Shown piece after piece: positions 56,247 to 64,000 of a stretch of DNA of 64,000 nucleotides. A program made the position numbers and the translations under genes. Numbering within the stretch: position 1 is the stretch's first letter; each line of letters starts with the position of its first letter. The notes beneath the pieces were generated by a model. That model saw only the letters and a program-made list of their open reading frames with translations, did not search any database and was not told the DNA's origin. The stretch is from Acidobacteriota bacterium (GTDB lineage: Bacteria > Acidobacteriota > Blastocatellia > Pyrinomonadales > Pyrinomonadaceae): NCBI GenBank assembly GCA_025463125.1, contig JAOAPX010000041.1, positions 1-64,000 on the forward strand, in the 5' to 3' direction.

Positions 56247-57107
56247 TTATTTCTTTTTTAAAAGCGCCTCCGAAATTCTCGCAAAAGCAGGCTTCGAACG
56301 TTTTAGAAGGTTTCCGATCTGATAATACAGCCGGCTTCCTTTATCAAAATCTCCTTCCATTTCCACGGTCGCCTGTACGGGGTTCGGCGGTATGCGCTTG
56401 CGTATCTGCTGTAAAAGGTATTCTCTATCTCCGAGTCGTATATGCAAAGGCTGCAAACGCACTTCGCTCCGCCATTCTTTTTCGACAGCCCTTGTCAGCC
56501 ATCCTGGCAGATTTTTCGCTTCGCCGGCAAACGGCAAATCGTCTACAAAAAGGTTCAGGTATTTATGCGCTAGTCCGATCGTGCAAATTATCCAGCGCCG
56601 CCTGCGGGAGCTTATGATGTTCAGGCATCGTTCCCAATCGAAATCTTTCGGGCGGTTTTCTACGGCGTAAAAGATGTCGTACAACCTGTGTTTGTACGCG
56701 CCGCCGTCAGTCAGCCAGTGAACGCATAAAACGCGCAGATGATCTTCCGGGCGCAATACACGGACAGCGGTTTCATTTATTTTAACGATTCTCGAATTTT
56801 CAAACAAATTATCCCATTCAACCGAATCGAGATGTCTCGCCCCGCAATGAATATCAACGCGCGAAGGCTCTTCAAACGTTTCAAGACGCAAAAGCGCGTC
56901 TTTGTATTTTCCCGGCTCGATCATAAAATCGAAATCCGTAAAATTCCGCATCTTCGGATCCGGGTAAAACTGCGCCGCGCTCCAGCCTTTAATTAAAATA
57001 GGCTTGAAACCGGTTTCTTCAAACCATTTCCAAGCCTTTTCTAAATTATGTTCCTGAACTTTATAGAAAATTGTTTGAAATTTATTATCAACAATTTCCG
57101 GACTCAT
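56247..57107 (-). CDS. family-5 nucleotidyltransferase (PF14907-like)
   Basis: The start is placed at [10 protein letters not shown], 7 bp after the PqqD gene; a longer reading would run inside that gene. The core [19 protein letters not shown] followed by [11 protein letters not shown] (catalytic Asp pair ~58/60) is the pattern of the uncharacterised nucleotidyltransferase family 5. [11 protein letters not shown] region and [14 protein letters not shown] follow, also typical. Relatives occur next to HPr-kinase-like and PqqD-like genes in lasso-peptide and polysaccharide loci. It may nucleotidylate a small molecule or the neighbouring protein; the target is unknown. Confidence 0.8.
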   Translation of the reverse strand: MSPEIVDNKFQTIFYKVQEHNLEKAWKWFEETGFKPILIKGWSAAQFYPDPKMRNFTDFDFMIEPGKYKDALLRLETFEEPSRVDIHCGARHLDSVEWDNLFENSRIVKINETAVRVLRPEDHLRVLCVHWLTDGGAYKHRLYDIFYAVENRPKDFDWERCLNIISSRRRRWIICTIGLAHKYLNLFVDDLPFAGEAKNLPGWLTRAVEKEWRSEVRLQPLHIRLGDREYLLQQIRKRIPPNPVQATVEMEGDFDKGSRLYYQIGNLLKRSKPAFARISEALLKKK

Positions 57108-57114
57108 CTGTCTT

Positions 57115-57684
57115 TTAGCCCTTTTTGCTCGCAGCGGTTTTTGCTCCTGCCGTTGCGATACATTCGCAAGTGGCACCCGCGCCCGAACATCCGCACGCAA
57201 ATCCGGCACCACAAGCGGGGCTGCAGCTTGTACAAGGGGTTCCTCTGTTACAATTTCCCGTTCCGCAGCTGTCAGCCGTCTGAACGCCTGAACAGGCAAC
57301 AGCCAGAACTGCCGTCGGAGCGACCAACGATGCGATAACCGGCAAAGCTACGACCGAAGCGAACCCGATTTTCTTTAAAACCGAACGTCGACTTTCACCG
57401 GCAAATTTTGAAGTAACGTTTGTTTCTAAAAGATTGCGTTCGTTTAACTGGTCGATTGCGAGCCAGATAAGATCTTCTTCGACCTTGGTTCCTGATTGTT
57501 TTTCAAACTGCAAAACAATTTCGCTTACAGATGTTTTACCATCGCAATTTTTCCAAACGAATGCCGCCGTTTGGTTTAAGCAGTGGGCTTTATCAGTTTT
57601 CAAATCATAAACCAATACTTCATCTGGCATTTCCTGTATCACCAGTCCGTTTTTACGAGCCGTAGGGGCTTGTGGGTTATTCAT
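57115..57684 (-). CDS. PqqD-domain protein with internal twin-arginine signal and ten-Cys tail
   Basis: The start at 57684 follows GGAGGAG. Residues ~12-90 form a PqqD-like winged helix ([43 protein letters not shown]). A twin-arginine motif SRRSVLK lies at 98-104, then a hydrophobic stretch (~107-127) and an AVA-C junction at 128-131. The last ~58 residues are Gly/Ala/Thr-rich with Cys at 131, 140, 145, 151, 154, 158, 164, 166, 173 and 175. PqqD domains bind leader peptides for modifying enzymes; here one is fused to what looks like its own exported Cys-rich cargo. Function unknown; a modified exported peptide or redox/metal protein is possible. Confidence 0.82.
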   Translation of the reverse strand: MNNPQAPTARKNGLVIQEMPDEVLVYDLKTDKAHCLNQTAAFVWKNCDGKTSVSEIVLQFEKQSGTKVEEDLIWLAIDQLNERNLLETNVTSKFAGESRRSVLKKIGFASVVALPVIASLVAPTAVLAVACSGVQTADSCGTGNCNRGTPCTSCSPACGAGFACGCSGAGATCECIATAGAKTAASKKG

Positions 57685-57721
57685 TATTTCTCCTCCGAAA
57701 TTCATCTTAAGATGTATAGAA

Positions 57722-58561
57722 TTAAATTTTAAAAGCTAGTTTTGCAAAAAAACTTTTAATGAGCAAAGCAGTATCTACCGCTTCAGCTCGCATAGTTTTT
57801 GTGATTATTGCACGTTCGGCAACTTTATTCAACACATTTAACGTAAATTCAGGCTTATTTCTTATCGGTATCGTGTGCGGAAGAATTTCCATAATTCCTT
57901 GTCCGGCACTGAGTTGCTCGGGTTTCCATTCCGCGCCTTCGACATACTCGGTAATCAAAACCATTGCCACGGGTACCGCGTCCGTACCCGCGACGGCACC
58001 GAACTCCTCGACCGGCAGATCTTTCTGCGCGTATTGATCAATAATACCCCGCACGGAAAGCATTTTCGGAAACGGGTGAACATATCCGTTTTCATCTAAA
58101 ACCGCGTATTCATCGGAATAATAAACTGCTCCCTGCCTGATCAAAGCCGCGACAAGCGAAGTTTTCCCATGGTAGCTTCTCGCTGGAATGACAATCGCTT
58201 TTCCGTCGATGGCGACAACGCCTGCGTGCAGAAACACTCTGCCGACGGCAAACTCCGCAACCGTAATCCGAACTTTGCTTTCGAGCGTATCAAGCAGAAA
58301 TTCAAATGAAACGTCGGAAACTATTTTTTCTTTGTTTTTCTCCAGCGAATAAGTAAAATTATCACCGTTTATATAAAAAATATGATCGCTCGTCTGATTT
58401 TCAACCAGGTTAAATTCCCTGCTCAGGCTATCGGCGAGACAATTTTTAATTAAATTAAAATCAATATCGCAATCCGCCTCGATGCTGATTTTAACGCCGT
58501 AGGATTCAAAGCTTATTTTTTTTTGCTTTTCTTTTAATTCCTTTTTCACTTCGTTTTCCAT
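57722..58561 (-). CDS. HPr-kinase-like (HprK-related) protein
   Basis: The C-terminal half matches the HprK fold: FLHAGVVAIDGKAIVIPA, the P-loop ARSYHGKTS (127-135), then YYSDEYAVLDENG (acidic pair 150-151) and VHPFPKMLSVRG. The N-terminal ~100 residues are a divergent alpha/beta region. True HprK phosphorylates HPr of the sugar phosphotransferase system; HprK-related proteins beside PqqD genes do not, and one lasso-peptide relative phosphorylates its peptide. It lies between the wecA-like gene (17 bp) and the PqqD gene (37 bp). A kinase acting on the PqqD protein's tail is inference. Confidence 0.78.
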   Translation of the reverse strand: MENEVKKELKEKQKKISFESYGVKISIEADCDIDFNLIKNCLADSLSREFNLVENQTSDHIFYINGDNFTYSLEKNKEKIVSDVSFEFLLDTLESKVRITVAEFAVGRVFLHAGVVAIDGKAIVIPARSYHGKTSLVAALIRQGAVYYSDEYAVLDENGYVHPFPKMLSVRGIIDQYAQKDLPVEEFGAVAGTDAVPVAMVLITEYVEGAEWKPEQLSAGQGIMEILPHTIPIRNKPEFTLNVLNKVAERAIITKTMRAEAVDTALLIKSFFAKLAFKI

Positions 58562-58578
58562 TATTTTGCCCGATGCTT

Positions 58579-59607
58579 CTAATTTGTTTTAACAAACAAT
58601 TTTCTATGGCTCAAGACCAGGAGACCGAGCGATTGCAGGAAAATTAAAATGAAAACCGGCGCGAAAAAAAGACCGCCGTAATTGAGCCAGATCAAAATTA
58701 AAATTAATACCGTAATAGAGCAAGCGCCGTATAAAATCGTCACAAATCTATGTGTAAATCCTTTTATGACCAGCCGTTGATAGATGTGCTCGCGATGCGC
58801 CGTCCAAATCTTTTCTTTTTTTAATAAGCGCCGAAATAAAGTAAACGCCGAGTCGAATACAAAAAACCACACTAAAACGACGCTTAAAACCGGAAAAAGA
58901 TAAAATTGATCCGGATTTTCCTTTTTAGCAATCAGCGGCAAAACAGCAAACGAAAAACCCAGGAAGGCGCTGCCGACATCTCCCATAAAGATTTTTGCGG
59001 GCTGCCAGTTATGCATCAAAAACCCGAGACAGGAAAAAGCGATGATGCCGCCGTAAACTGCCGATTCGTCCAGTCCGAGCATTTTACCGGCAAGAAACCA
59101 TCCAAGCCCCGCCGTGACCGCCTGCAATCCGGCAATCCCGTCAATCCCGTCCATAAAATTATAGGCGTTCGTCAGCCATACAATCCATAGAAAAGAAAAT
59201 ACAAACCCGGCTCTTCCCGTTTCAAAAGTTCCTAAAAAAGGCAGATATAAAACGTCTATATAACCGTAACTGTAAATAATCAGAGAAGTTGCGATTGCGT
59301 GAACTAAAAATCTCCATACCACCGAAATTGAACATAAATCATCGAGCCAGCTGATTGATGTAATCAGAAAAGCCGCCGCCACATAAGAATATTCAACCGT
59401 CCCGTTATTTATAAACGTGTAAACGGAATAAAAAAGTATTGAAATTATTACGAAAATCAAACCGCCGCCGCGCGGAACCGGCGCCTTATGCGAGCTGCGT
59501 TCGTTCGGAATATCATAAATCTGCTTTTTCGTACTCCAGCGCCGAAACCATTCAACACCGATGTATGAAAGCAAAAATGTTGTTAAAAATAAAATAAATT
59601 CAGTCAT
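58579..59607 (-). CDS. WecA/MraY-family undecaprenyl-phosphate sugar-1-phosphate transferase
   Basis: About ten transmembrane helices and the family motifs are present: RSSHKAPVPRGGGLIF, SWLDDLCSI (metal-binding Asp), NAYNFMDGIDGIAGLQA and the HREHIYQRL His motif. It loads a sugar phosphate from a UDP-sugar on the lipid carrier, starting O-antigen or exopolysaccharide units. The ATG at 59607 is preferred; a TTG three codons earlier is open. No Shine-Dalgarno is seen, because the start abuts a 13-bp tandem repeat array. Confidence 0.9.
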   Translation of the reverse strand: MTEFILFLTTFLLSYIGVEWFRRWSTKKQIYDIPNERSSHKAPVPRGGGLIFVIISILFYSVYTFINNGTVEYSYVAAAFLITSISWLDDLCSISVVWRFLVHAIATSLIIYSYGYIDVLYLPFLGTFETGRAGFVFSFLWIVWLTNAYNFMDGIDGIAGLQAVTAGLGWFLAGKMLGLDESAVYGGIIAFSCLGFLMHNWQPAKIFMGDVGSAFLGFSFAVLPLIAKKENPDQFYLFPVLSVVLVWFFVFDSAFTLFRRLLKKEKIWTAHREHIYQRLVIKGFTHRFVTILYGACSITVLILILIWLNYGGLFFAPVFILIFLQSLGLLVLSHRKLFVKTN

Positions 59608-59609
59608 TA

Positions 59610-59700
59610 TTTGCAAACATCATTTGCGGACATCATTTGCGGATATTACTTACGAACATCATTTGCGAACATTACTTGCGGGCATAATCTGCGAACATTT
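59610..59700. repeat. seven-copy 13-bp tandem repeat at the wecA-like gene start
   Basis: Seven consecutive 13-bp units, consensus tttgcgaacatca, run from 59610 to 59700. They fill almost the whole gap between the epimerase stop (59700-59702) and the ATG at 59607. On minus nearly every unit holds an ATG or similar codon, and 13 is not a multiple of three, so copy changes would shift the frame of any upstream start. Confidence 0.9.
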
Positions 59701-60740
59701 TACCGGCGAAGTAATTTCGCACGCTCCTCAATATACCAAGTCACTTCTCGCTTTATTGCCGTTTCAACACTTACCTGCGGCTGAAAATTATATTCGTTTT
59801 TTATTTTTTCGTTTGAAAAGACATCTTCAGCCAGCCATTTTTCTATTGTTTTTTCTAATTTTACGACTGTTTTATTATTTACGAAGCTTTTGTTAAACGA
59901 AAAAAACGGCATTAGAAATTTTGGATTTACCGAAATGTTCGGAACTTTTTTATTTAATTCGCCGCCGATAGTATCGACGATCTTTTTCATCGATAAAGGC
60001 TCGGCTGACACGTTGAAGATTTCGATTTTTTTATTTTTTTCCTTATTCTCGTTCAAAGAATTTTTCGCGTTAATTACAATTGAAACGGCGTTTGCGACGT
60101 CTTCCTTGTGAATTAAGCTTTTTTGATTGACGCCTTTTCCTATCCAAAAAAATTTACGCGCGTCAATGGATTTTATCAGACGCAAAAAATTTCCGCGATC
60201 CTCTTCGCCGATCACTGTCGCAAGTCTAAGGATCGTTAAGCTCATATCTGTATGCAGACAAAAGTCCTCAGCGATTTTTTCGCTTTTAAGCTTGCTTTCG
60301 GCATATGCGTCAACCGGGGCGCATTCGGCATCTTCATTAATTCCTTCCTTATTTCCGGAGCGATTTTTCGTATCGCCGTAAACAGAGACGGAACCGATCA
60401 ACACAAAATGTTTTGTTTGTAATCTTTTGCTCAGCTCCAGGACGTTTTCGGTTCCCTTTACATTTACAAGCCGAAATCTTTCGTTGTCAATTTTGCCGAA
60501 TTGGTGCGCTAATCCGGCTGCGTGAACGACGACATCGCATTTGCCGATTATTTCTAATTTTAATAATTCATCAATGCTTGTTATATCCGAGTAAAAGACT
60601 CGGTTTTCTTTATTTTTATCGCTTTCAGAGACCTTTTTTGCTTTGTGATGCAGTTCAAATAAATCGAAGCCGTCTTGTGTCAAACGCTCGATTATCGCTT
60701 TTCCGACAAATCCGCCCGCGCCTGTAATCAAAACTTTCAT
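59700..60740 (-). CDS. NAD-dependent sugar epimerase/dehydratase (extended SDR)
   Basis: The start at MKVLITGAGGFVG gives the usual Rossmann N-terminus (GxxGxxG). The active-site YxxxK is in DAYAESKLKSEK, with the Ser in IGSVSVYGD. At 346 residues it resembles the GalE/UDP-hexose 4-epimerase or 4-reductase group found in O-antigen loci beside WecA-like enzymes. The exact sugar is undetermined. Its stop codon touches the 13-bp repeat array. Confidence 0.88.
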   Translation of the reverse strand: MKVLITGAGGFVGKAIIERLTQDGFDLFELHHKAKKVSESDKNKENRVFYSDITSIDELLKLEIIGKCDVVVHAAGLAHQFGKIDNERFRLVNVKGTENVLELSKRLQTKHFVLIGSVSVYGDTKNRSGNKEGINEDAECAPVDAYAESKLKSEKIAEDFCLHTDMSLTILRLATVIGEEDRGNFLRLIKSIDARKFFWIGKGVNQKSLIHKEDVANAVSIVINAKNSLNENKEKNKKIEIFNVSAEPLSMKKIVDTIGGELNKKVPNISVNPKFLMPFFSFNKSFVNNKTVVKLEKTIEKWLAEDVFSNEKIKNEYNFQPQVSVETAIKREVTWYIEERAKLLRR

Positions 60741-60809
60741 TTTATTTTTAATTTTTATATGCGTTCTATTATAAGCATTTAGATAAGCGTTCAAGGTTAT
60801 CGGACGCGT

Positions 60810-62063
60810 TTAACGCATTGCTTGTTTATATTTATCGAGAGCGGTTTCCAGCGAGTATTTTTCCAGCGCGGAAAGGCGCGCGCGTTTTCCCAACTCTTTC
60901 AAATTATCCTTTTCAAAATATATTTGTTTCATTTTTTGTAAAAGATCTTCCGGCGAATTTGGCGCGACCACCCAACCGACCTCATCTTCGGCGACTACCT
61001 GCGCAAGTTCCGATGTTTCTTCGGCTAAAGCCAGAATCGGTTTTCCCGCCGCCAGAATATTATAAGTTCGGCTCGGCATCGAAACGCCGCGCATTTTTTT
61101 CACAAGCGAAACCAAAGCGACATCGCACGCGTTTAAGAAAATTCTCTGCTCGCTTCTAGGCTTCGGCGGCAAAAGCGTGATGTTCGTCAAATTCTTTTCC
61201 TTTACTTCTTTTTCCAGCCAATTTCGTTTCACGCCCGCGCCGAGAAAAATAAAATGCACCGGAAGCTCGTTTTTCAATTTTTCCGCGCATTCGACAATGC
61301 TTTCCAGGTCGTTCGGATAGCCCATATTTCCCGCATATAGAAAAACGAACTTTTCTTCTAAATTCAGTTCTTTCAAAAGCGAATTTTCCGCTCTTTCAGC
61401 CGGTTCGACCGTTTCGAGCTCAGCCCAGTTCGGGATTGTTTCGATCGGAATGTCGAGCCCGAAAGTTTTTAGCTCGATCAGCTTTTCCATATCGCGCCCG
61501 ACGACGATTATTTTTGCGGCGTATTTATAAAGCCAGCGATTCCAGAAATTCAGCGTTTTAACCAGAAACGATTCCGGCTTGGCTTTTTCGACCGCAATCA
61601 AAATTTCCGGGTAATTATCGTGAATCAAAAGCGTATAACTTGCGGCGCGAACAAGCGAAGCGAAAGCGGTTATAAACGGGAGACTCGGCGGCGTCGTGAC
61701 AACCAGGACCTGATCGCCTTTTTTAAATTGAAACAATGCGTTCCAAAGTATCGAAAGGCTCAAAGTGATCATGTTTATCAATCGAAACAAGATAATATTT
61801 TTATCGAGAGTCGTGCCGAACGAGCGAAATATTTCAACCTGTTTATGAGTTTCCCTTTTCGGAGCGCGGACGCCGCGCGCGGAGTAATTCGGCTGCCCGC
61901 ACAGAACTTTCACGTTGAAATCGCCGGTCAAACCTTCGGCAATCCGCGTTAAATAATATCCGGTCGAGGTTTCTTCCGGGTAATATAGCTCTGTGACCAC
62001 CCAAAGAGTTTTTTTATTTGCCCGCGCGTCCTTTTCTGAATTATTTATTAAATTTCCGCTCAC
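60810..62063 (-). CDS. GT4 glycosyltransferase (WbuB-like)
   Basis: GT-B fold: the N-terminus LWVVTELYYPEETSTGYYLTRIAEGL and the donor domain FVFLYAGNMGYPNDLESIVECAEKL with SMPSRTYNILAAGKPILAL. This arrangement resembles WbuB-type transferases adding N-acetyl-fucosamine-like sugars; the sugar here is inference. The start is GTG, overlapping the stop of the upstream glycosyltransferase by 4 bp. Confidence 0.88.
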   Translation of the reverse strand: MSGNLINNSEKDARANKKTLWVVTELYYPEETSTGYYLTRIAEGLTGDFNVKVLCGQPNYSARGVRAPKRETHKQVEIFRSFGTTLDKNIILFRLINMITLSLSILWNALFQFKKGDQVLVVTTPPSLPFITAFASLVRAASYTLLIHDNYPEILIAVEKAKPESFLVKTLNFWNRWLYKYAAKIIVVGRDMEKLIELKTFGLDIPIETIPNWAELETVEPAERAENSLLKELNLEEKFVFLYAGNMGYPNDLESIVECAEKLKNELPVHFIFLGAGVKRNWLEKEVKEKNLTNITLLPPKPRSEQRIFLNACDVALVSLVKKMRGVSMPSRTYNILAAGKPILALAEETSELAQVVAEDEVGWVVAPNSPEDLLQKMKQIYFEKDNLKELGKRARLSALEKYSLETALDKYKQAMR

Positions 62064-63256
62064 ATTTTCCTTTTGAAGCTTTTCGTATTGCCTTCCGTCG
62101 CGCGTTCCAGCACTGCGCCGGTTTCTTTTTCATGCCCGGGTTTCGCAAGCCATTCGATCGAATAATTTCTCGCTGCCGAAGACATCTTCTGGTACTCTGA
62201 ATTATCCATTTCGACACAATCTTTTATTTTTCCAACCCAGTTTTCAGCTTCTTCAAGCGGAAGCTGCCAACCCGCGTTATAATTTTCCAGATCACTCCAA
62301 ACCGTTCGATCACTCAATAAAAGCGGGCATCCGGCAGCCAAAGCTTCGATACAGACGTAACCGAAGTTTTCGTTAAGCGTCGGCAAAACAAAAAAATGAC
62401 TTTCAAAAACTTTTTTCAATGCCTGCTGATATGGAAAAGCGCCCGCGAAAATCACGGAGATGTTCGGCGGCAGCGTTTTGCTGATTTTTTCGCATTCCCA
62501 CGCGTAATCCGCGTCTTCGGGCGGACCCACGATTGTCAAAACGATCTTGCCCGAATTAATTTCTCGAAGCCTTTCTAAAAAAAACCGTATGTTTTTTTTT
62601 CTGACGATTCGCGAGCAAAATACGAATTTCGCCTGTCCCTTTTCCTTAAAGAGTTTTTGACTTTGCGAGTATTCCGGCAGAATCGTTTTCGGAGTCAGAT
62701 CGGGCGCGACCAGTATTTCCACGCCTTTGCCGATTACCCTTTTTACTTCTTCTTTTTCCGCCTCGCCCGAAGCCTTCCAGATTATATTCCGGTGCAAATT
62801 TATAAGCTTTGCCGTTTTCAAAAACGCCTGTTTTTTAAGAGGCTTTAGCGAGAGGGCTTCCGCCGACAGCTCGCCGCAAGGAGCCAGAATCACGGGAATG
62901 TCCGCTATTTTCCCGTTTCGCCGCAGCATTAAAAATTTAATAACCGGCGTCGCAAAAACGCTGTTGAGGAAGATTGCGTCCGGTTTAACTTCCGCTGCAA
63001 GAGTCGCAAACAATCCGCCTTTTAAGTTTTTCGGCGAGAAATAAAAAACTTTAGCGCTGCCGGTTTGATTCCATTCGTCGGTTTTTACGGTCGTAAAAGG
63101 GTTTTTATCCGTTTTACTGTCGTAATTTCTGGCGACGATAAAAAAATCGTATCGATCGCAGAAACGCTCGACCAGATTTACAACAGTCCACATTCCGCCG
63201 CCGCTTTTATAACTCGGCAGATAATAATCGCAAAAAACCAACACCCGCTTTCTCAT
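62060..63256 (-). CDS. GT4-family glycosyltransferase
   Basis: GT-B fold with the donor-site EX7E motif in LNENFGYVCIEALAAGCPLLLSD. The N-terminus VLVFCDYYLPSYKSGG is typical of GT4 enzymes, and FVFCSRIVRKKNIRFFLERL marks the second domain start. It should add a sugar to the lipid-linked unit begun by the WecA-like enzyme. I chose the ATG at 63256 (MRKRVLVF); a TTG three codons earlier is open. Confidence 0.87.
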   Translation of the reverse strand: MRKRVLVFCDYYLPSYKSGGGMWTVVNLVERFCDRYDFFIVARNYDSKTDKNPFTTVKTDEWNQTGSAKVFYFSPKNLKGGLFATLAAEVKPDAIFLNSVFATPVIKFLMLRRNGKIADIPVILAPCGELSAEALSLKPLKKQAFLKTAKLINLHRNIIWKASGEAEKEEVKRVIGKGVEILVAPDLTPKTILPEYSQSQKLFKEKGQAKFVFCSRIVRKKNIRFFLERLREINSGKIVLTIVGPPEDADYAWECEKISKTLPPNISVIFAGAFPYQQALKKVFESHFFVLPTLNENFGYVCIEALAAGCPLLLSDRTVWSDLENYNAGWQLPLEEAENWVGKIKDCVEMDNSEYQKMSSAARNYSIEWLAKPGHEKETGAVLERATEGNTKSFKRKM

Positions 63257-63306
63257 AACGCTCAAAAGAGACTTTAACCGATTTCCTATATGTTTTTGAT
63301 CTTGAG

Positions 63307-63999
63307 TTATGAGATGTGTCGTCTCTGGCTGTTATAGCCTAAAACAATTTTGGCGACAGTTTGCGAAACATTTGTTTTTAAATATTCCGCCGGCGCAATC
63401 CAACTTGCCGGCTGAGAAATCGCCAGTTCGACGGCGCGCAGAATATTTTCCGTTTCCGCGCCGCTTAAAATATTGCTTCCGCATTCGAGCGTTTCCGGGC
63501 GCTCGGTCACGTCGCGCAGCGTCACGTTCGGAATTCCGAAAATAGCGCATTCTTCCTGCACCGTTCCGCTATCGGTCAAAACGGCGAGCGCATTTTTTTC
63601 GAGTTTTACGAAATCGAAAAATCCTAAAGGTTTGAGCAGTTTTATTTTCTCGTTTTCAGCTTTTACTCCGAATTTGCGCATTTTTTCCGCCGTTCGCGGG
63701 TGAACGCTGACGAGGATTTCTTTTTCGTATTTTTCGGCGATTTTAACAAAGCTTTCGAAAATCTTTTTCAGACGCTTTTCCGTATCAACATTTTCGGCGC
63801 GGTGAAGCGTTACTAAAAAATATTCGAAAGGCGCTACGGAAAATTCTTCCAAAGCACGGCTCTGGTTGATTTGTTCGGAAAATCCTTCGAGAACTTCCTT
63901 GATCGGGTTTCCCGTTACGTAAATTCTTTCATTTTCGATGCCTTCTTTAACCAGGTTTTCTTTGCTGCGCTCTGTATAAGGCATCAGGACGGCGCTTGA
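63307..63999 (-). CDS. wecB: UDP-N-acetylglucosamine 2-epimerase (WecB), C-terminal part, gene continues beyond window
   Basis: The frame is open to the window edge, so the N-terminal part is missing. The visible ~230 residues carry the non-hydrolysing 2-epimerase signatures: TGNPIKEVL, FLVTLHRAENVDTEKRL, SVHPRTAEKM, LTDSGTVQEECAIFGIPNVTLRDVTERPETLECGSN. It interconverts UDP-GlcNAc and UDP-ManNAc, or related sugars, for surface polysaccharide. Related C2 epimerases acting on 2,6-dideoxy sugars share the motifs. Confidence 0.9.
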   Translation of the reverse strand, partial: SSAVLMPYTERSKENLVKEGIENERIYVTGNPIKEVLEGFSEQINQSRALEEFSVAPFEYFLVTLHRAENVDTEKRLKKIFESFVKIAEKYEKEILVSVHPRTAEKMRKFGVKAENEKIKLLKPLGFFDFVKLEKNALAVLTDSGTVQEECAIFGIPNVTLRDVTERPETLECGSNILSGAETENILRAVELAISQPASWIAPAEYLKTNVSQTVAKIVLGYNSQRRHIS

Positions 64000-64000
64000 A

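Noticed and set aside
55717-56322. 201-residue plus-strand frame opposite tsaB
   Set aside because: Antisense shadow of tsaB with Ser/Lys/Phe bias.
57108-57299. N-terminal extension of the nucleotidyltransferase by 64 residues
   Set aside because: It lies entirely inside the PqqD gene in another frame and is Arg/Ala/Pro-rich without homology; the ATG at 57107 gives the family-like N-terminus.
59610-59700. 13-bp repeat array as a CRISPR
   Set aside because: Units are contiguous, without spacers, and far too short; no cas genes are present.

Overview
The window is an intact, gene-dense stretch of bacterial chromosome with moderate GC. The gene content suggests an acidobacterium of the Blastocatellia/Pyrinomonadaceae type: many Ser/Thr kinases, FHA and PP2C proteins, zinc-ribbon and DUF4190 membrane proteins, an LptF-LptG fusion, NamZ/DUF1343, and single housekeeping genes in mixed operons. 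This placement rests on gene style, not on an rRNA gene. I see no rRNA, tRNA, CRISPR array, insertion sequence or prophage.

Layout. 1-2.9 kb: two Ser/Thr kinases (one cut by the window edge) around a zinc-ribbon/DUF4190 protein. 3-6.8 kb, minus strand: SIS-domain sugar isomerase/deaminase, MaoC hydratase, MscS channel, YihY/BrkB membrane protein. 7.1-11.1 kb, minus: Mrr-like nuclease, LURP-one protein, mutS. 11.1-15.3 kb, minus: acyltransferase, alr, acyl-CoA carboxylase beta subunit, exported coiled-coil protein. 15.5 kb: TrmH-type RNA methyltransferase. 16.4-25.8 kb: a cell-wall signalling island with an FhaA-like protein, PBP2-type transpeptidase, FtsW/RodA and PP2C phosphatase on minus, facing a divergent kinase plus a second FHA protein on plus. 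It recalls the actinobacterial fhaA-pstP-rodA-pbpA-pknB cluster.

25.9-36 kb: rarA; a minus-strand MarR/ABC-2 transporter group interrupted by a universal stress protein, a hydrolase and a DUF402 protein; then fsa-type transaldolase, FAH-family hydrolase, an FnIII lipoprotein, hslU and hslV. 36.3-41.4 kb, plus: namZ, two small membrane proteins, recO, and fused lptF-lptG. 41.5-47.9 kb, minus: ahcY, metK, parB, parA, a bifunctional nuclease and miaB. 47.9-54.6 kb: dnaE, accA, ssb (minus) and an exported PQQ-type beta-propeller.

54.6-64 kb, minus: an exopolysaccharide-type operon (wecB, two GT4 glycosyltransferases, a sugar epimerase, a WecA/MraY-like phosphoglycosyl transferase) runs into a three-gene module (HPr-kinase-like protein, PqqD-domain protein, family-5 nucleotidyltransferase) and then tsaB, rimI and a DUF465 gene. 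In the PqqD protein, a PqqD domain is joined through an internal twin-arginine signal to a ten-cysteine tail. I consider this the most unusual feature of the window. A seven-copy 13-bp tandem repeat sits directly against the start codon of the wecA-like gene in the same operon.
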